From a virus: 62,158 nucleotides of DNA. Below, one piece after another: positions 1 to 8,676 of this stretch. Made by a program: the position numbers and the translations under genes. The notes under the pieces are model-generated. The model was not told where the DNA came from, ran no database searches, and was given only the letters and a program-made list of their open reading frames with translations. Location of the stretch: positions 1 through 62,158 of the IMG/VR virus record IMGVR_UViG_3300013113_000455; one strand, given 5' to 3'. Position 1 is the first letter of the stretch. The number at the start of each line of letters is the position of its first letter.

Positions 1-1
1 A

Positions 2-424
2 ATGTATTTCGGAAACATATACCCATACCTCACAGAGGAAGAGATAAGAACTGCTTTAATAAGGCAGATACAGGAGAACAATCTTAATTTTGTAATGCCT
101 GCTTTTGAGGAGGCTTGGCAGAGCAAGTTTTGGAGAGAGAAGGGTTATGATGGCGCTACGTTTATCCAAGATAAGACTCATCCTAGCGTGGATGCTTTTT
201 TACACGATTGGGGTTATAGAGTGTACGGTGGAAACAAGTATGATGATTATGTTTTTTACAAACTTCAAAAGATCTTAAAAGATAAAGCTAAACGCAACTA
301 TGCAGGAGTAAGACTTGGTGGATTCTTTTTAAGAATGAAAAACAAATATATACAGAAGAAGCCAGGAACTTCTACTGATAGTCTTATAAGGCTATATGAG
401 ATATTAAAAAAAATTAAAATATAA
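2..424 (+). CDS. hypothetical phage protein (possibly 5'-truncated)
   Basis: The reading frame is open to the window edge, so the ATG at base 2 may be internal and the protein longer. About 140 residues are visible, rich in aromatic and charged residues, with a basic C-terminal half (lysines and arginines after residue 90). I recognise no family. It reads plus and directly precedes the lysis genes, so it is probably a late gene lying between the tail fibres and the lysis module. Confidence 0.7.
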   Translation: MYFGNIYPYLTEEEIRTALIRQIQENNLNFVMPAFEEAWQSKFWREKGYDGATFIQDKTHPSVDAFLHDWGYRVYGGNKYDDYVFYKLQKILKDKAKRNYAGVRLGGFFLRMKNKYIQKKPGTSTDSLIRLYEILKKIKI

Positions 425-429
425 TTAAA

Positions 430-597
430 ATGGAAGAATTAACAGAACAGAACAACGCTTATATTCATATAATAAAGCTTTTAGATGCTGCTACCCAAAG
501 AGGTGCTTTTTCTAGACATGAGGTTTTATCGTATAATAAAGCATTAGGTATATTGGATAAGCTTTTTGTAGATGAAAGCAAGCAGCCTGAAGATTAG
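430..597 (+). CDS. small hypothetical protein, 55 aa
   Basis: Short frame starting MEELTEQNN and ending KQPED, located 6 nt after the previous stop and preceded by an A-rich leader typical of this genome. It is helical-looking and mixed-charge, with no known domain. Position and spacing suggest co-transcription with its neighbours. Confidence 0.6.
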   Translation: MEELTEQNNAYIHIIKLLDAATQRGAFSRHEVLSYNKALGILDKLFVDESKQPED

Positions 598-675
598 ATT
601 TAACTTTAAGCTGTGTCTTACGTTGTAAAAAGCAAAAGATTTTATTTTTCTATCTTTATGCGAAATGAAAATATA

Positions 676-945
676 ATGGAGAACACTAATTTGGGTATTT
701 TTATAAATACTGTTTTTTCTTTTTTCGGGTGGGGATGTTTAAGTCAAAATGTAGAAACGATAAAAGACAGCATTCCTTCATTAGATTATCTAAAGATTAT
801 AGTAACTCCTGCTGCCGAATCAGGCATAGATGCAACAAGTAAAATATCTGTATTAGTACTAACTTTCCTTTCTATAATCACCTCATCTATTACAATAGGT
901 CAATTTGTTTATAAAATTTTTAAGCAAAAAAGTAACAAAAAATAA
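676..945 (+). CDS. small membrane protein, 89 aa
   Basis: The start at MENTNLG is chosen over an upstream in-frame ATG at 613 because it follows an A-rich stretch and drops a strange basic leader. There are hydrophobic segments near residues 8-20 and 55-80, then a lysine-rich tail ending KSNKK. Small membrane proteins beside an endolysin are often holins or antiholins, but a holin candidate also exists at 1996, so the exact role is open. Confidence 0.55.
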   Translation: MENTNLGIFINTVFSFFGWGCLSQNVETIKDSIPSLDYLKIIVTPAAESGIDATSKISVLVLTFLSIITSSITIGQFVYKIFKQKSNKK

Positions 946-1016
946 AAAATGTTGTAGACACACCGTCTATGACGAAAGCCATATTATTTATATTATATGT
1001 CCACAGGTATAGAGCC

Positions 1017-1121
1017 ATGAAACTAATTAGTTTTATGATTATTATCTGTATGATTTTAATTACAGTCTCTATTAAAATATCAAAATTCATAGACGAGTTT
1101 TTAAAGTTTTATTTTGAATAG
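1017..1121 (+). CDS. membrane microprotein, 34 aa
   Basis: ATG at 1017 opens a 34-residue frame, MKLISFMIII followed by more hydrophobic residues, ending FLKFYFE. It is a single membrane helix with a short charged tail. It lies between a membrane protein gene and the next gene and overlaps that gene's TTG start by 8 nt. It could be a spanin-like or antiholin peptide; that is inference from size and location only. Confidence 0.4.
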   Translation: MKLISFMIIICMILITVSIKISKFIDEFLKFYFE

Positions 1122-1512
1122 AAGTATTTTAGATTATAGAGTTATTGGGGATACTTGTGTTTTTACATGTGGTAAGAATATAGTTATAGACGATAATTTT
1201 GCTAGTAGGATAGTCAGGTTAAAAAACATTTATCAAAGCAGGCACAACATAACAAAGTTTGTGGTAATAGTAAACTGGTCTTATGTAAAGACTAAAGACT
1301 TAGATGTTTCTTCCTTTGCTAAAGATGAGTCTTTAGAGGGTGTGTATTCTATTGCCTTAGTGAACTTTACTAAAAATAACATTAAGAGATTTTTTTATAT
1401 CTTAACTTGTGTCATGGTGAATTATTTGATCTGTATTATCAAGACAAAAGGAATAAAAATTAAGTTTTTCACTAACATAAAAAAAGCAATAGCTTGGTCA
1501 AATGAAATATGA
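1114..1512 (+). CDS. putative STAS/SpoIIAA-like protein (DUF7793-type), 132 aa
   Basis: Begins with TTG at 1114, with no nearby ATG in frame. The fold pattern, alternating beta segments with a C-terminal strand and helix reading IKFFTNIKKAIAW, resembles SpoIIAA-like/DUF7793 proteins of Bacteroidetes, whose last motif is a phenylalanine, a short spacer and an A-x-x-W helix. Such proteins are small regulators of unknown partner. The similarity is from memory, so confidence is modest. It overlaps the endolysin start by 11 nt, so the two are probably translated together. Confidence 0.5.
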   Translation: MNRSILDYRVIGDTCVFTCGKNIVIDDNFASRIVRLKNIYQSRHNITKFVVIVNWSYVKTKDLDVSSFAKDESLEGVYSIALVNFTKNNIKRFFYILTCVMVNYLICIIKTKGIKIKFFTNIKKAIAWSNEI

Positions 1513-1999
1513 ATGGAGCAAAAGGAGTATAGGTGTTTTAAAAACACTTCATCCTGATTTACAATTAACAATGAATTTAGCTATCCAGAGAACCTCTGTT
1601 GATATTGTTTTAGTAGAGGGAGCTAGAGATGTAGCTAGTCAAAGAAGGTATTATAAAGACGGTTTAAGTAAAATAAACCCAGATAAATATAGGTCTGAGG
1701 AGGAGTTGTGTAGGGTTGCAAAGCACATAACTATTCAGGATCATCCTGTGTATAATTATTCAAGGGCTGTAGATTTCTGTGCGTATGCTTTTCACAACGG
1801 CAAAAACTTGAGCTACGACATGACACACTTAGTATATATCTCCACTGTAATAGAACAGTGTGCAAAAGACTTATATTCAAGGGGTGTTATATCTCATATA
1901 ATAAGAACGGGAGTGAATTGGGATATGGACGGTATATTAAAGTTTGACCAATCGTTTTTAGATGCTCCTCATGTTGAAATAATAAAACCAGAGTCATGA
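1502..1999 (+). CDS. endolysin, M15-type L,D/D,D-peptidase
   Basis: 165 aa. Peptidases of the M15/VanY group cut the peptide stems of the cell wall at lysis. Visible are a GARD segment (40-43), an H81 ... SRAVD (87-91) zinc-binding block, NWDMDG (139-144) and a terminal DAPHVEI in which H157 would be the third zinc ligand. The spacing between H81 and D91 is longer than the usual S-x-H-x-x-G-x-A-x-D, a variation I have seen in phage versions. No signal peptide is present, so a holin must release it. The gene overlaps the holin gene by 4 nt. Confidence 0.8.
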   Translation: MKYEWSKRSIGVLKTLHPDLQLTMNLAIQRTSVDIVLVEGARDVASQRRYYKDGLSKINPDKYRSEEELCRVAKHITIQDHPVYNYSRAVDFCAYAFHNGKNLSYDMTHLVYISTVIEQCAKDLYSRGVISHIIRTGVNWDMDGILKFDQSFLDAPHVEIIKPES

Positions 2000-2472
2000 A
2001 AAAGTTTAATGGATTTTTAAAGAAAGCTAAGGGATTTTTAGCCACTAAAGGTAAAGATGTGGGTCAGTTAGCTATTAATGCCGCCACAGGTAATTTTAAA
2101 GGCGTTATAAAAGAGATTGGAGATGTGTTGGGTACTGACTTATCAGAAGAAGGTAAAGCTCTGTCAGAAGAGTTCCAATTAAAGATTAAGGAGTTTGAGG
2201 TAGAGCATGAGAGATTAATGATGGAAGATAGGAAGTCTGCTAGAGATATGCAGAAAGAATCTTTAAAACAAAATGGAAAGCTTGCTAGAAACTTTATTTA
2301 TTATTTAGCTGCTTTTTGGAGTGTTGTTGGAGCTACCTTTATGATATTTTCTTTTTTCATAGTTGTTCCAGAAGGTAACACGCATTTAGTAGATACTCTA
2401 GAAGGGTTTATACTTGGTAATATAGTAGCTTCTATTATAGCGTTCTTTTATGGAGGGATGAATCAGAATTAA
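1996..2472 (+). CDS. holin of the 3TM / gene-transfer-agent type
   Basis: 158 aa. An amphipathic N-terminus is followed by a charged helical stretch with the DRKSAR motif (about 80-85), then membrane helices around 100-122 and 133-152, ending GGMNQN. This is the layout of the GTA-type holin family (PF11351). It would form the inner-membrane lesion that lets the endolysin out. The start overlaps the endolysin stop (ATGA), the usual lysis-cassette coupling. It is the last plus-strand gene before convergent minus genes. Confidence 0.8.
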   Translation: MKKFNGFLKKAKGFLATKGKDVGQLAINAATGNFKGVIKEIGDVLGTDLSEEGKALSEEFQLKIKEFEVEHERLMMEDRKSARDMQKESLKQNGKLARNFIYYLAAFWSVVGATFMIFSFFIVVPEGNTHLVDTLEGFILGNIVASIIAFFYGGMNQN

Positions 2473-2786
2473 TCGTCACCAAATAATTTACAGTAAAGCA
2501 AGTAGTTATGTTCTCTGACTATTTGCTTTTTTGTTTTGGACCAAGTAAAGTTTCTTTTAGTTTCTAGATCTCCTGTTTCCCATTCCATGTGGTGTTCTGG
2601 ACATAGAAGCTCTATATTGTCTTTGTTTAATCTAAGCTCAGGTGTTCTTCCTTTGGTTAGTATATGAGAAAAGAATATTGGTTGAGGTTTGTTTCCTAGC
2701 TTTTTACCACAGTTAGCGCATACATGTTTTCGTTCTTTCCATATCTCCATAAACATTTCCCATTCTCCTGTTTTTTTTCTACTCAT
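2469..2786 (-). CDS. HNH-type nuclease or zinc protein
   Basis: 105 aa. CANC (23-26) forms half of a zinc site, SHILTKG and LCPEHHMEWE supply the HNH-like histidines and second zinc pair, matching compact HNH endonucleases. It is convergent with the holin and overlaps it by 4 nt. It could be a homing-type endonuclease or a packaging-associated nickase. It sits far from the terminase in this window, but if the genome is circular its function in packaging is still possible. Confidence 0.65.
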   Translation of the reverse strand: MSRKKTGEWEMFMEIWKERKHVCANCGKKLGNKPQPIFFSHILTKGRTPELRLNKDNIELLCPEHHMEWETGDLETKRNFTWSKTKKQIVREHNYLLYCKLFGDD

Positions 2787-2986
2787 TAAAACATGTTCTT
2801 TTTATGGTCAGGATTAGATTTAAAATGCTCGTCTTTTATCTCTACTGATTTATGTATATAAAATGTGTAACCATCAGGAGAGGTGTTTTTACAAGTAACA
2901 AATGCTTCATCAATCTTACACACTTCGTATTCTTCTCCTTTGTAGGTAAAGACATCTCCTTTTTTTAAATGTAAAATTTTACTCAT
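2786..2986 (-). CDS. hypothetical small beta-rich protein, 66 aa
   Basis: Begins MSKILHLKKGDVFTYKGEEY, a GD-x-x-x-Y-K-G-x-E-Y pattern common in small SH3-like barrels. It shares one base with the downstream HNH gene's start, so the pair is translationally coupled. No known family is recognised. Confidence 0.6.
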   Translation of the reverse strand: MSKILHLKKGDVFTYKGEEYEVCKIDEAFVTCKNTSPDGYTFYIHKSVEIKDEHFKSNPDHKKNMF

Positions 2987-2995
2987 AGCTAACTG

Positions 2996-3022
2996 TATAA
3001 AAAGAGGGTGTTACCCCTCTTT
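2996..3022 (-). terminator. intrinsic terminator of the replication operon
   Basis: An 8-bp stem AAAGAGGG / CCCTCTTT (3001-3008 with 3015-3022), loop 6 nt, followed on the minus strand by a T-rich run. It overlaps the stop codon of the YqaJ-type nuclease gene. It probably ends or attenuates the leftward replication transcript before the two small genes. Confidence 0.65.
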
Positions 3023-4156
3023 GTAATTTTTAATATTAACTCTAAAAGTAGCTCTTTTTCCTTCGGGGCGTTTATTAAGTATTCTCCCGTTATCTCCAAA
3101 AGAGATTACCTCTTCGTATTTAGAGAAGGCTAGTATTTTCTGCTTAAGCTTTTCTTTGGTTTTTTCAAGTTCAGCAATTTTATCAGTACAGGTTTTGTAT
3201 TGCACAGCTATATCCCATTCTTCGTCTTCTCCTGCCCTAAGTGTGTCCTCATAAGATGTTTTATACTTGTCTTTGTAAAACTCAATATAAGCTTCGTTTC
3301 CTGAAGGCTCTGGCTCTATATCTGTTATCTGCTTGTCTATATCCAACTCTTCACCTTCGGAGTTGTATATATCTCTAGCCATAGTCACACGATTCCAGAA
3401 CTCATAAGACCTTACAATAATCTCTTGACATAATTCTAGGTCCATATCTAAGGGTAATACATTAAAGTCCACACCTGCTACTAGGTATGCAAGTTCAGAG
3501 TATGTAATACCTAACACTATCATTTGAAGGTTTGTTTGAACTACGTACCTGTGTGGTATTCCTAGTTCATACTTTTCTGCTGCGAACTGTGAAACCATCT
3601 TTATTTCTAGAGAAGCGTCTGACTCGATTACCTCACCTGTAAAGGGTGAAACCTGTCCTCCTGGGATAAAGAAGTCTAAGGAAGCTGATAAATGCGGATA
3701 GTTGATGTTTACAGCGTAACAAGGGATAGGAACTTTAGTTCTAATCTTTTTTGCTTGCGTCCAGTTATCTACCCAACCTGTTTCAGTTCCATCGTAGAAC
3801 TCCCATAGGTCTGATATTTTCTCTTCAAAATGCAATCCGTTTACAGTAAACTTTGTTGCAAAGGGAGGTATGTCGTAATCTATCTTACTTCTAAAAAGCT
3901 TTACAGCATCACCATACTCATCCATGTCTATAATCGTAGCTATCTCTGATGATCCTATTGTATTTTTTCTAAACGAATACCAATCTTCATTTCTTTTACC
4001 TTCAATAAACTGAGGGATAAAAAAACCGTATACATCTTCTTTTATTTGTTTAGCGTACTTAGCGTATTCTTCTAAGTGTGCGATTTCCTCTGGTAGGTTA
4101 CACCCAAGATTATCTGATGATAAATCTATTTTATTTATTTCCAATGTTGTTGACAT
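3011..4156 (-). CDS. YqaJ-type viral recombinase / exonuclease
   Basis: 381 aa. Carries the lambda-exonuclease/YqaJ pattern: GSSE (68-71), E111 in HFEE, D161 in the SLDF strand, the LEIK catalytic pair (E184, K186) and Q207 in the following helix. Known members resect double-stranded ends 5' to 3' to feed a single-strand annealing protein. A C-terminal charged helical region follows. The annealing-protein candidate lies at 7919 in the same operon and an SSB-tailed protein at 4237, so a complete recombination set is present. Confidence 0.85.
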   Translation of the reverse strand: MSTTLEINKIDLSSDNLGCNLPEEIAHLEEYAKYAKQIKEDVYGFFIPQFIEGKRNEDWYSFRKNTIGSSEIATIIDMDEYGDAVKLFRSKIDYDIPPFATKFTVNGLHFEEKISDLWEFYDGTETGWVDNWTQAKKIRTKVPIPCYAVNINYPHLSASLDFFIPGGQVSPFTGEVIESDASLEIKMVSQFAAEKYELGIPHRYVVQTNLQMIVLGITYSELAYLVAGVDFNVLPLDMDLELCQEIIVRSYEFWNRVTMARDIYNSEGEELDIDKQITDIEPEPSGNEAYIEFYKDKYKTSYEDTLRAGEDEEWDIAVQYKTCTDKIAELEKTKEKLKQKILAFSKYEEVISFGDNGRILNKRPEGKRATFRVNIKNYKEG

Positions 4157-4174
4157 ATTAATTGTAGATTAAAG

Positions 4175-4199
4175 AAACGGGCTTCACCTACTCCCGTTT
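4175..4199. terminator. hairpin between SSB-like and YqaJ genes
   Basis: Perfect 7-bp inverted repeat AAACGGG / CCCGTTT with an 11-nt loop, in the 80-nt gap between two co-directional genes. Only a short T-run follows, so it may attenuate instead of fully terminating. Confidence 0.4.
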
Positions 4200-4236
4200 T
4201 GAATTAAGGCTTCTTTGTAACTACTACGTGAAATCA

Positions 4237-4896
4237 TTAAAAGGGTAAATCGTCATCCTCCTCATACGAAGGCTGTTCTTGTTTTGTTTCTAAAGTCTGA
4301 GATTTTAAATAACCATCTACTTGTTCCGCTGCTTGTTGTAGCTCAGGAGAAACGGTGTTAAGTATATTGTCCTCAGCAGGCTTTAAATTAGAACACATTT
4401 CTTTAAGCTTTTGATGAAGCTCGAAACGGTCATAGTCTGTTCTATCTCTAAGCTTTGTTATCTTAGTCAAATCCATTTGCTCTTCGATACTAAGTTTCCA
4501 CTTAGGTCTGTCATCTCCGTTTATTGTTAGGTAAGCTGTTGGAAATGATTTACCGTCTTTAGATCTTGTTGCTAATGAAATCTTAATCAATCCTAACTCA
4601 GTGTAAGAGCAAAGTGTATTAAGAATACCTCTACCCACCATACTTAGTGATGACTCAATAACATAGTCCATACCGTCATCGGTAATGGTAAGATTAAAAA
4701 CTTCTGTTTTGTCGCCTTTATATTCATTAACCTGAAAGTTAATAGATTTAAAATAGCCACTAACAAATGTTTCGTTTTGTGTGTGCTGATACTTTCCTGT
4801 TTCAGCGTTCTTCTGATAAACCTTAAACACTGGCTTTTCTTCTTTAGTGTTTAGCTTTAAATAAGTCTTCGGAGCATTATCTCTTCCTAGTCCCAT
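4237..4896 (-). CDS. phage single-stranded DNA-binding protein
   Basis: 219 aa. The N-terminal 130 residues are beta-rich. The last residues EEDDDLPF copy the acidic, hydrophobic-ended tail of bacterial SSB that recruits repair and replication proteins. No classical OB signature is recognised, so the DNA-binding call rests on the tail and on location between the primase-helicase and the exonuclease genes. It likely coats single strands during replication and recombination. Confidence 0.6.
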   Translation of the reverse strand: MGLGRDNAPKTYLKLNTKEEKPVFKVYQKNAETGKYQHTQNETFVSGYFKSINFQVNEYKGDKTEVFNLTITDDGMDYVIESSLSMVGRGILNTLCSYTELGLIKISLATRSKDGKSFPTAYLTINGDDRPKWKLSIEEQMDLTKITKLRDRTDYDRFELHQKLKEMCSNLKPAEDNILNTVSPELQQAAEQVDGYLKSQTLETKQEQPSYEEDDDLPF

Positions 4897-4923
4897 AATA
4901 TATAAAATTTAATTGTTTACTAA

Positions 4924-6972
4924 TTAATAAGGAGGCTCTTCGGCAGGTCTGCTGCCTTTAAAAACCGTCCCCTTGTTGTAGTTGTTAATGTCCTCTGCTT
5001 CAGAGGTTTCTTGCTGTTCAAATACGTAATCATCAAAGCTTGGCTTTTCATCTTCCGTACTGACAAATTTCTCTCCTAAGATAGTCTTTTTAAACCATCC
5101 TCGCAAAGGACTTTCGTTGTCAGAATCATAAAAACTAAAAAAATCTCTATACTTTCCTCTACCCATATTCAGGAGTACAGGACTGTCCATTGGAGTTTCT
5201 AAACCACCAGTATGTTTTGACTTTACTTTTTTAACAGCTATCTGTGTTTGGTTTCTTAATTCCTCAACAAACTTGTATCTATGAACTAATAACATGTGGG
5301 TGCATTTGTTTTCCCATACTACACCATCTGCAAGGTCAGCAGCATTCAACGGAGAAGGATTACCCTTTAAATCTCCTGACTGATGAACTCTTCGTGCTGA
5401 CTCTGTATTGGAGTGCATGCCTATGTATAAAGACATATTCTTATGCTTACACCACTTCTGTAGCTTGGTAGCCACCTGAAGTGTGTATTGGTATGTATTA
5501 AGCTTTCTGTCTACCTCTGTATAATCTACAGTTAAAGCGTTCCAAGGGTCTATAAACAGATAATCAAACTTACCTTTTTTAGCCTCTATCTTTTCAACCA
5601 TACTAAGAATATCTAGGTAGCTTAACATGTCTTCTGTTTCTATAAAAGCAAAGTTTTTGTCAAGGTATTTCAATCCTTTGTCTATGTGTTGTTTGGGTAT
5701 ATCCTTAACCTTTTCACCATACAAAAACTCAAGAACAAATACCTTAAGTTCCCATGCAGGGTTCTCGGTGCTGTATATGATGACACGCTTACCATGAAGG
5801 GCATTAGCTAGAGCAAAAAGAAAACAAGCGATAGTAGTTTTACCTAAACCTGCTGTACCTCCTATAATATCAAAAGCTTGGTCCTTAAACCTATAATGCC
5901 TATCTAAGTCTTTATACCCTGTTGATAGTCCCATTGGTATCTTGCCACTAGCAAAATCATGTATATAAGTGTTGACTTCATCACCTACAATAAACTCATG
6001 GGTATTATCAATATCAACAGGCTCATCTTTGGTTTTATACTTAGACTCTGGATTAGTTCCGTAGCCCATATCTCTAAGCTCCCTAGCAGCTTGTTTAGGG
6101 TCTCCTCCGCATTGTAGTACTGTGTATATCCCAAAAGGACTATATGATCTATTGCTATCAAATATTGAAGAAGTGCTAAACACTCTTAATAGGTTGTGTG
6201 CTATTGAGAAGTTACCCGATGTAGGACTGTTGCTTCCTGGTCTTACAACTGGTATCTTCTCATTCTTAACGTCTTTTAATTCCCAGCCATGACTTTCCAT
6301 AACCATTTTCCAATGGTGGTTGTCGTCGTTATAAGCATCCCAAGGCGGTATCCCTACGCTGTTATATACAACTTGTGGCTTCTCTTGAAATACGGGAGGT
6401 AGAATCTCATCAAAAGTTCTACAACAAGCAAAAAGAGTATCTCTTTCTTTTTGGGTAATTAACTTTAGATTAAGAAGCTTACCTTGTTCTATCTCGTAAC
6501 CTTCAGAAGGGTGGCAAACAACATAAGCGTTGGCTGACCTAGTTTCTAAAAGCACTAGCCTTTTTTGCCCTTCTTCAGCTTCCTTTTTAGTAGGTTCTCT
6601 TTGAGCAAGTTTAACGCTTCCTTCTTGTTTTCCTTCGACTTTGTATAAGAGGTGAAAGCCTTTGTTTTTTGTTGTCGATATAGTTAGCTTTTTCCAAAGT
6701 CCAGGACAGAAGAGTTCTACTCTGTCTTCTAAAAGCTCCATAAAGTCACCTTCTCCTATCCAGTATTTAGCGTCTACATCTACAACCTGAACACCTGCTA
6801 TCTCACCTGTTACAAGTCCTACAGATTGAAACTCAGATATGTCGTCACCTAGTTTGTAAAGTTCTTTGGTGTATTTCTGCCAAGAACTTATGTTGGGTAT
6901 TTTATTTTTTTTAAGCGGTATTATGCTATACCCTCTACCTAAGAGGGATTCAAGTTTGTCTCTAGTAATCAT
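4924..6972 (-). CDS. primase-polymerase / replicative helicase fusion
   Basis: 682 aa. The N-terminal third looks like the bifunctional primase-polymerase domain: GYSIIPL (14-20), VVDVDAK with a DxD pair (65-67) and GFHLLY (105-110). The C-terminal half is a RecA-fold helicase: Walker A GGTAGLGKT (371-379), Walker B FDYLFIDPWN (D475) and a later TKLQKWCKHKNMSLYIGMH-like strand. It would unwind and prime the phage genome. Its start overlaps the stop of the next gene upstream by one base. No DNA polymerase is seen in the window, so the phage either uses the host enzyme or encodes one elsewhere. Confidence 0.85.
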   Translation of the reverse strand: MITRDKLESLLGRGYSIIPLKKNKIPNISSWQKYTKELYKLGDDISEFQSVGLVTGEIAGVQVVDVDAKYWIGEGDFMELLEDRVELFCPGLWKKLTISTTKNKGFHLLYKVEGKQEGSVKLAQREPTKKEAEEGQKRLVLLETRSANAYVVCHPSEGYEIEQGKLLNLKLITQKERDTLFACCRTFDEILPPVFQEKPQVVYNSVGIPPWDAYNDDNHHWKMVMESHGWELKDVKNEKIPVVRPGSNSPTSGNFSIAHNLLRVFSTSSIFDSNRSYSPFGIYTVLQCGGDPKQAARELRDMGYGTNPESKYKTKDEPVDIDNTHEFIVGDEVNTYIHDFASGKIPMGLSTGYKDLDRHYRFKDQAFDIIGGTAGLGKTTIACFLFALANALHGKRVIIYSTENPAWELKVFVLEFLYGEKVKDIPKQHIDKGLKYLDKNFAFIETEDMLSYLDILSMVEKIEAKKGKFDYLFIDPWNALTVDYTEVDRKLNTYQYTLQVATKLQKWCKHKNMSLYIGMHSNTESARRVHQSGDLKGNPSPLNAADLADGVVWENKCTHMLLVHRYKFVEELRNQTQIAVKKVKSKHTGGLETPMDSPVLLNMGRGKYRDFFSFYDSDNESPLRGWFKKTILGEKFVSTEDEKPSFDDYVFEQQETSEAEDINNYNKGTVFKGSRPAEEPPY

Positions 6973-7277
6973 TATTTATATTTTTCTGCAAACTTTCTTA
7001 AACCATTAATCTCCTCTTCTTCTATATTACCTTCGTTATCTATTTTATTAATAAACTCTAGCAGCCCTTCTGATAGTAGTACATGTTGTTTAAGCAGTTC
7101 TGATACGGCTTCTACGTACCTTAATCTAAACTCTGCTTCTTTTTTATATCTATTGTAGGCTTTAGGGTTTGTCGGGGTAAATTTTCCTTTCTCTAACGCT
7201 CCTAATGAGTTAAGCTTTGCTTCACATTGGTCAATTAAGTAATCGTTACCTTTTTGGATTTTATCTATTAAGTTCAC
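6972..7277 (-). CDS. hypothetical helical protein, 101 aa
   Basis: Charged, predicted all-helical protein starting MNLIDKIQKGN. It lies 3 nt downstream of the 7281 gene and overlaps the primase-helicase start by one base, so it is coupled to replication. No family recognised. Confidence 0.65.
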   Translation of the reverse strand: MNLIDKIQKGNDYLIDQCEAKLNSLGALEKGKFTPTNPKAYNRYKKEAEFRLRYVEAVSELLKQHVLLSEGLLEFINKIDNEGNIEEEEINGLRKFAEKYK

Positions 7278-7280
7278 TGT

Positions 7281-7922
7281 CTATTCTTTTTTATCAAACT
7301 CATAAAAATAACCATCTTCTACAGCCCATTTGTGAGCATTCTCACAGAAGAACTCATGGGTGCTTACCTTGAAGTCTGGCGGAGTTAATTTATTTGATGT
7401 CAAAGACTGATCATAGAATAGAACCCTGTTGTTGGGTTGAGCAGCAAACTGACCGTTATCCATCTTAATAATATTAAAAGACTTATGTTCGTTAGGTGTT
7501 TGCGAAAGGCTCACATTTAATTCATTAGGCTCTGAATGACAGCTATCAATAGTAAATAGATAATAACCCTTGTGGAACTTTTTATCTTTCATATATACCT
7601 GACAGTCTATATTCTTTAATATCGTTTTTTCAATGACAGTTATATTATACGAAAAACAATCCCATATTTGCAAGTAATCAAGTGGAACAAATGTATCAAC
7701 ATCAACATCTGTTTTCCAGACAAAAGCTGATATAGGTAGTTTATCATATAAAGCTCCGTATTCAGTTAGGTAGGCTTCAATGTAAAGTGCTTTTCCTAAT
7801 ATGGACTTTACACTTACCCAATAACATGGTTCATAATCTCCATGTCCTTCGTCAAAATCATACAGGTATTCTCTTCTGACATAACACTGTATCTGTGGTA
7901 GGTTGGCTACTAGATAACTCAT
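7281..7922 (-). CDS. hypothetical protein in replication operon, 213 aa
   Basis: Mixed alpha/beta protein rich in Tyr, Phe and acidic residues, with no recognised motif. The 4-nt start overlap with the stop of the annealing-protein gene points to translational coupling and a role in the same pathway. Confidence 0.65.
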   Translation of the reverse strand: MSYLVANLPQIQCYVRREYLYDFDEGHGDYEPCYWVSVKSILGKALYIEAYLTEYGALYDKLPISAFVWKTDVDVDTFVPLDYLQIWDCFSYNITVIEKTILKNIDCQVYMKDKKFHKGYYLFTIDSCHSEPNELNVSLSQTPNEHKSFNIIKMDNGQFAAQPNNRVLFYDQSLTSNKLTPPDFKVSTHEFFCENAHKWAVEDGYFYEFDKKE

Positions 7923-8551
7923 TTTTTATTATTGACAACATATTCAGTAATAAACGTTTTCAGCTCTTCGGTAGGCATAGTAACCATAAACTCTGCTAGG
8001 TCTTTGTATTTACCCTCTTGGTCGTATCTTTTAAAAGCAGGAGTTAATTGTAGTTTGGTAATACCGAACATCTTTAATCCGTCAGCTATCTTTTTTAAGT
8101 CAGATACTTTTCTGTCATCTGTAATAAAACTAAAGTCTAACTTCTTGGTGTTTTTCTTAGCTTTCTCTGTAAGGGATTTTCCTTTAGAAACTTTTTCTTG
8201 CTTCTCAACAGTGCCTAACTTTTCTTTAGCGTTACTAACTTCTTCTTTAGAGGCGTAGTTTTCGTTATCACCAATCCCTAATGCTCTGAACGCCCTTCCT
8301 ATCGCAGAGGTCTCGGCATTCTCTACCCAGCTTGTTTTGTTAATGTTGTTAGTGCCTTCTCTTTCAGAGGCTATTCCTGTTGCTACAACCTTGCCTGAGC
8401 CATTGAGTATCTCACACTTAATAATAACCTGATGCTTACCGTCAATAATACAGGTGTCTAGTAAGTGTGTGGTGATTTTATGGGTTGCATAATCTTTTTT
8501 AAATATAGCTTGTCGTTCAGCTACTTTCTGATAGTCTTCATTATAGGTCAT
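7919..8551 (-). CDS. ERF/Sak-like single-strand annealing protein
   Basis: 210 aa. The central block TSWVENAETSAIGRAFRALGIG followed by ASKEEVSNA (in pieces, about residues 72-110) matches a motif shared by many phage ERF-type recombination proteins. The N-terminal beta region and charged, lysine-rich middle fit. With the YqaJ-type nuclease and SSB-tailed protein it would form a Red-like recombination system. Members of this motif family are often annotated only as phage proteins, so the annealing role is an inference. Confidence 0.6.
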   Translation of the reverse strand: MTYNEDYQKVAERQAIFKKDYATHKITTHLLDTCIIDGKHQVIIKCEILNGSGKVVATGIASEREGTNNINKTSWVENAETSAIGRAFRALGIGDNENYASKEEVSNAKEKLGTVEKQEKVSKGKSLTEKAKKNTKKLDFSFITDDRKVSDLKKIADGLKMFGITKLQLTPAFKRYDQEGKYKDLAEFMVTMPTEELKTFITEYVVNNKK

Positions 8552-8675
8552 AAGTCTTTTTGATTGATTTACGTATTAATTTAGCAACAGATACCTTCTT
8601 TTGTTTTGCTAGTTCTTTCAGCTTAACAATCACATCTCCCTCTATCCTTATCTGGAACTTTGTATCTTTATTCAT
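8541..8675 (-). CDS. ribbon-helix-helix (Arc/CopG-type) microprotein, 44 aa
   Basis: Translation begins MNKDTKFQIRIEGDVIVKLK and continues with an AKQKKVSVAKLIRKSIKK helix pair, which is the Arc/CopG pattern: one beta strand (FQIRI), helix, turn, helix. Such proteins are dimeric DNA-binding repressors. Its end overlaps the start of the annealing-protein gene by 11 nt, so it may autoregulate the recombination genes. Confidence 0.65.
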   Translation of the reverse strand: MNKDTKFQIRIEGDVIVKLKELAKQKKVSVAKLIRKSIKKTYDL

Positions 8676-8676
8676 T

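Noticed and set aside
623-660. Possible promoter with TATCTTTA before the 676 gene
   Set aside because: The -33 spacing (25 nt) and the final base both depart from the Bacteroidetes consensus; evidence too weak to list.
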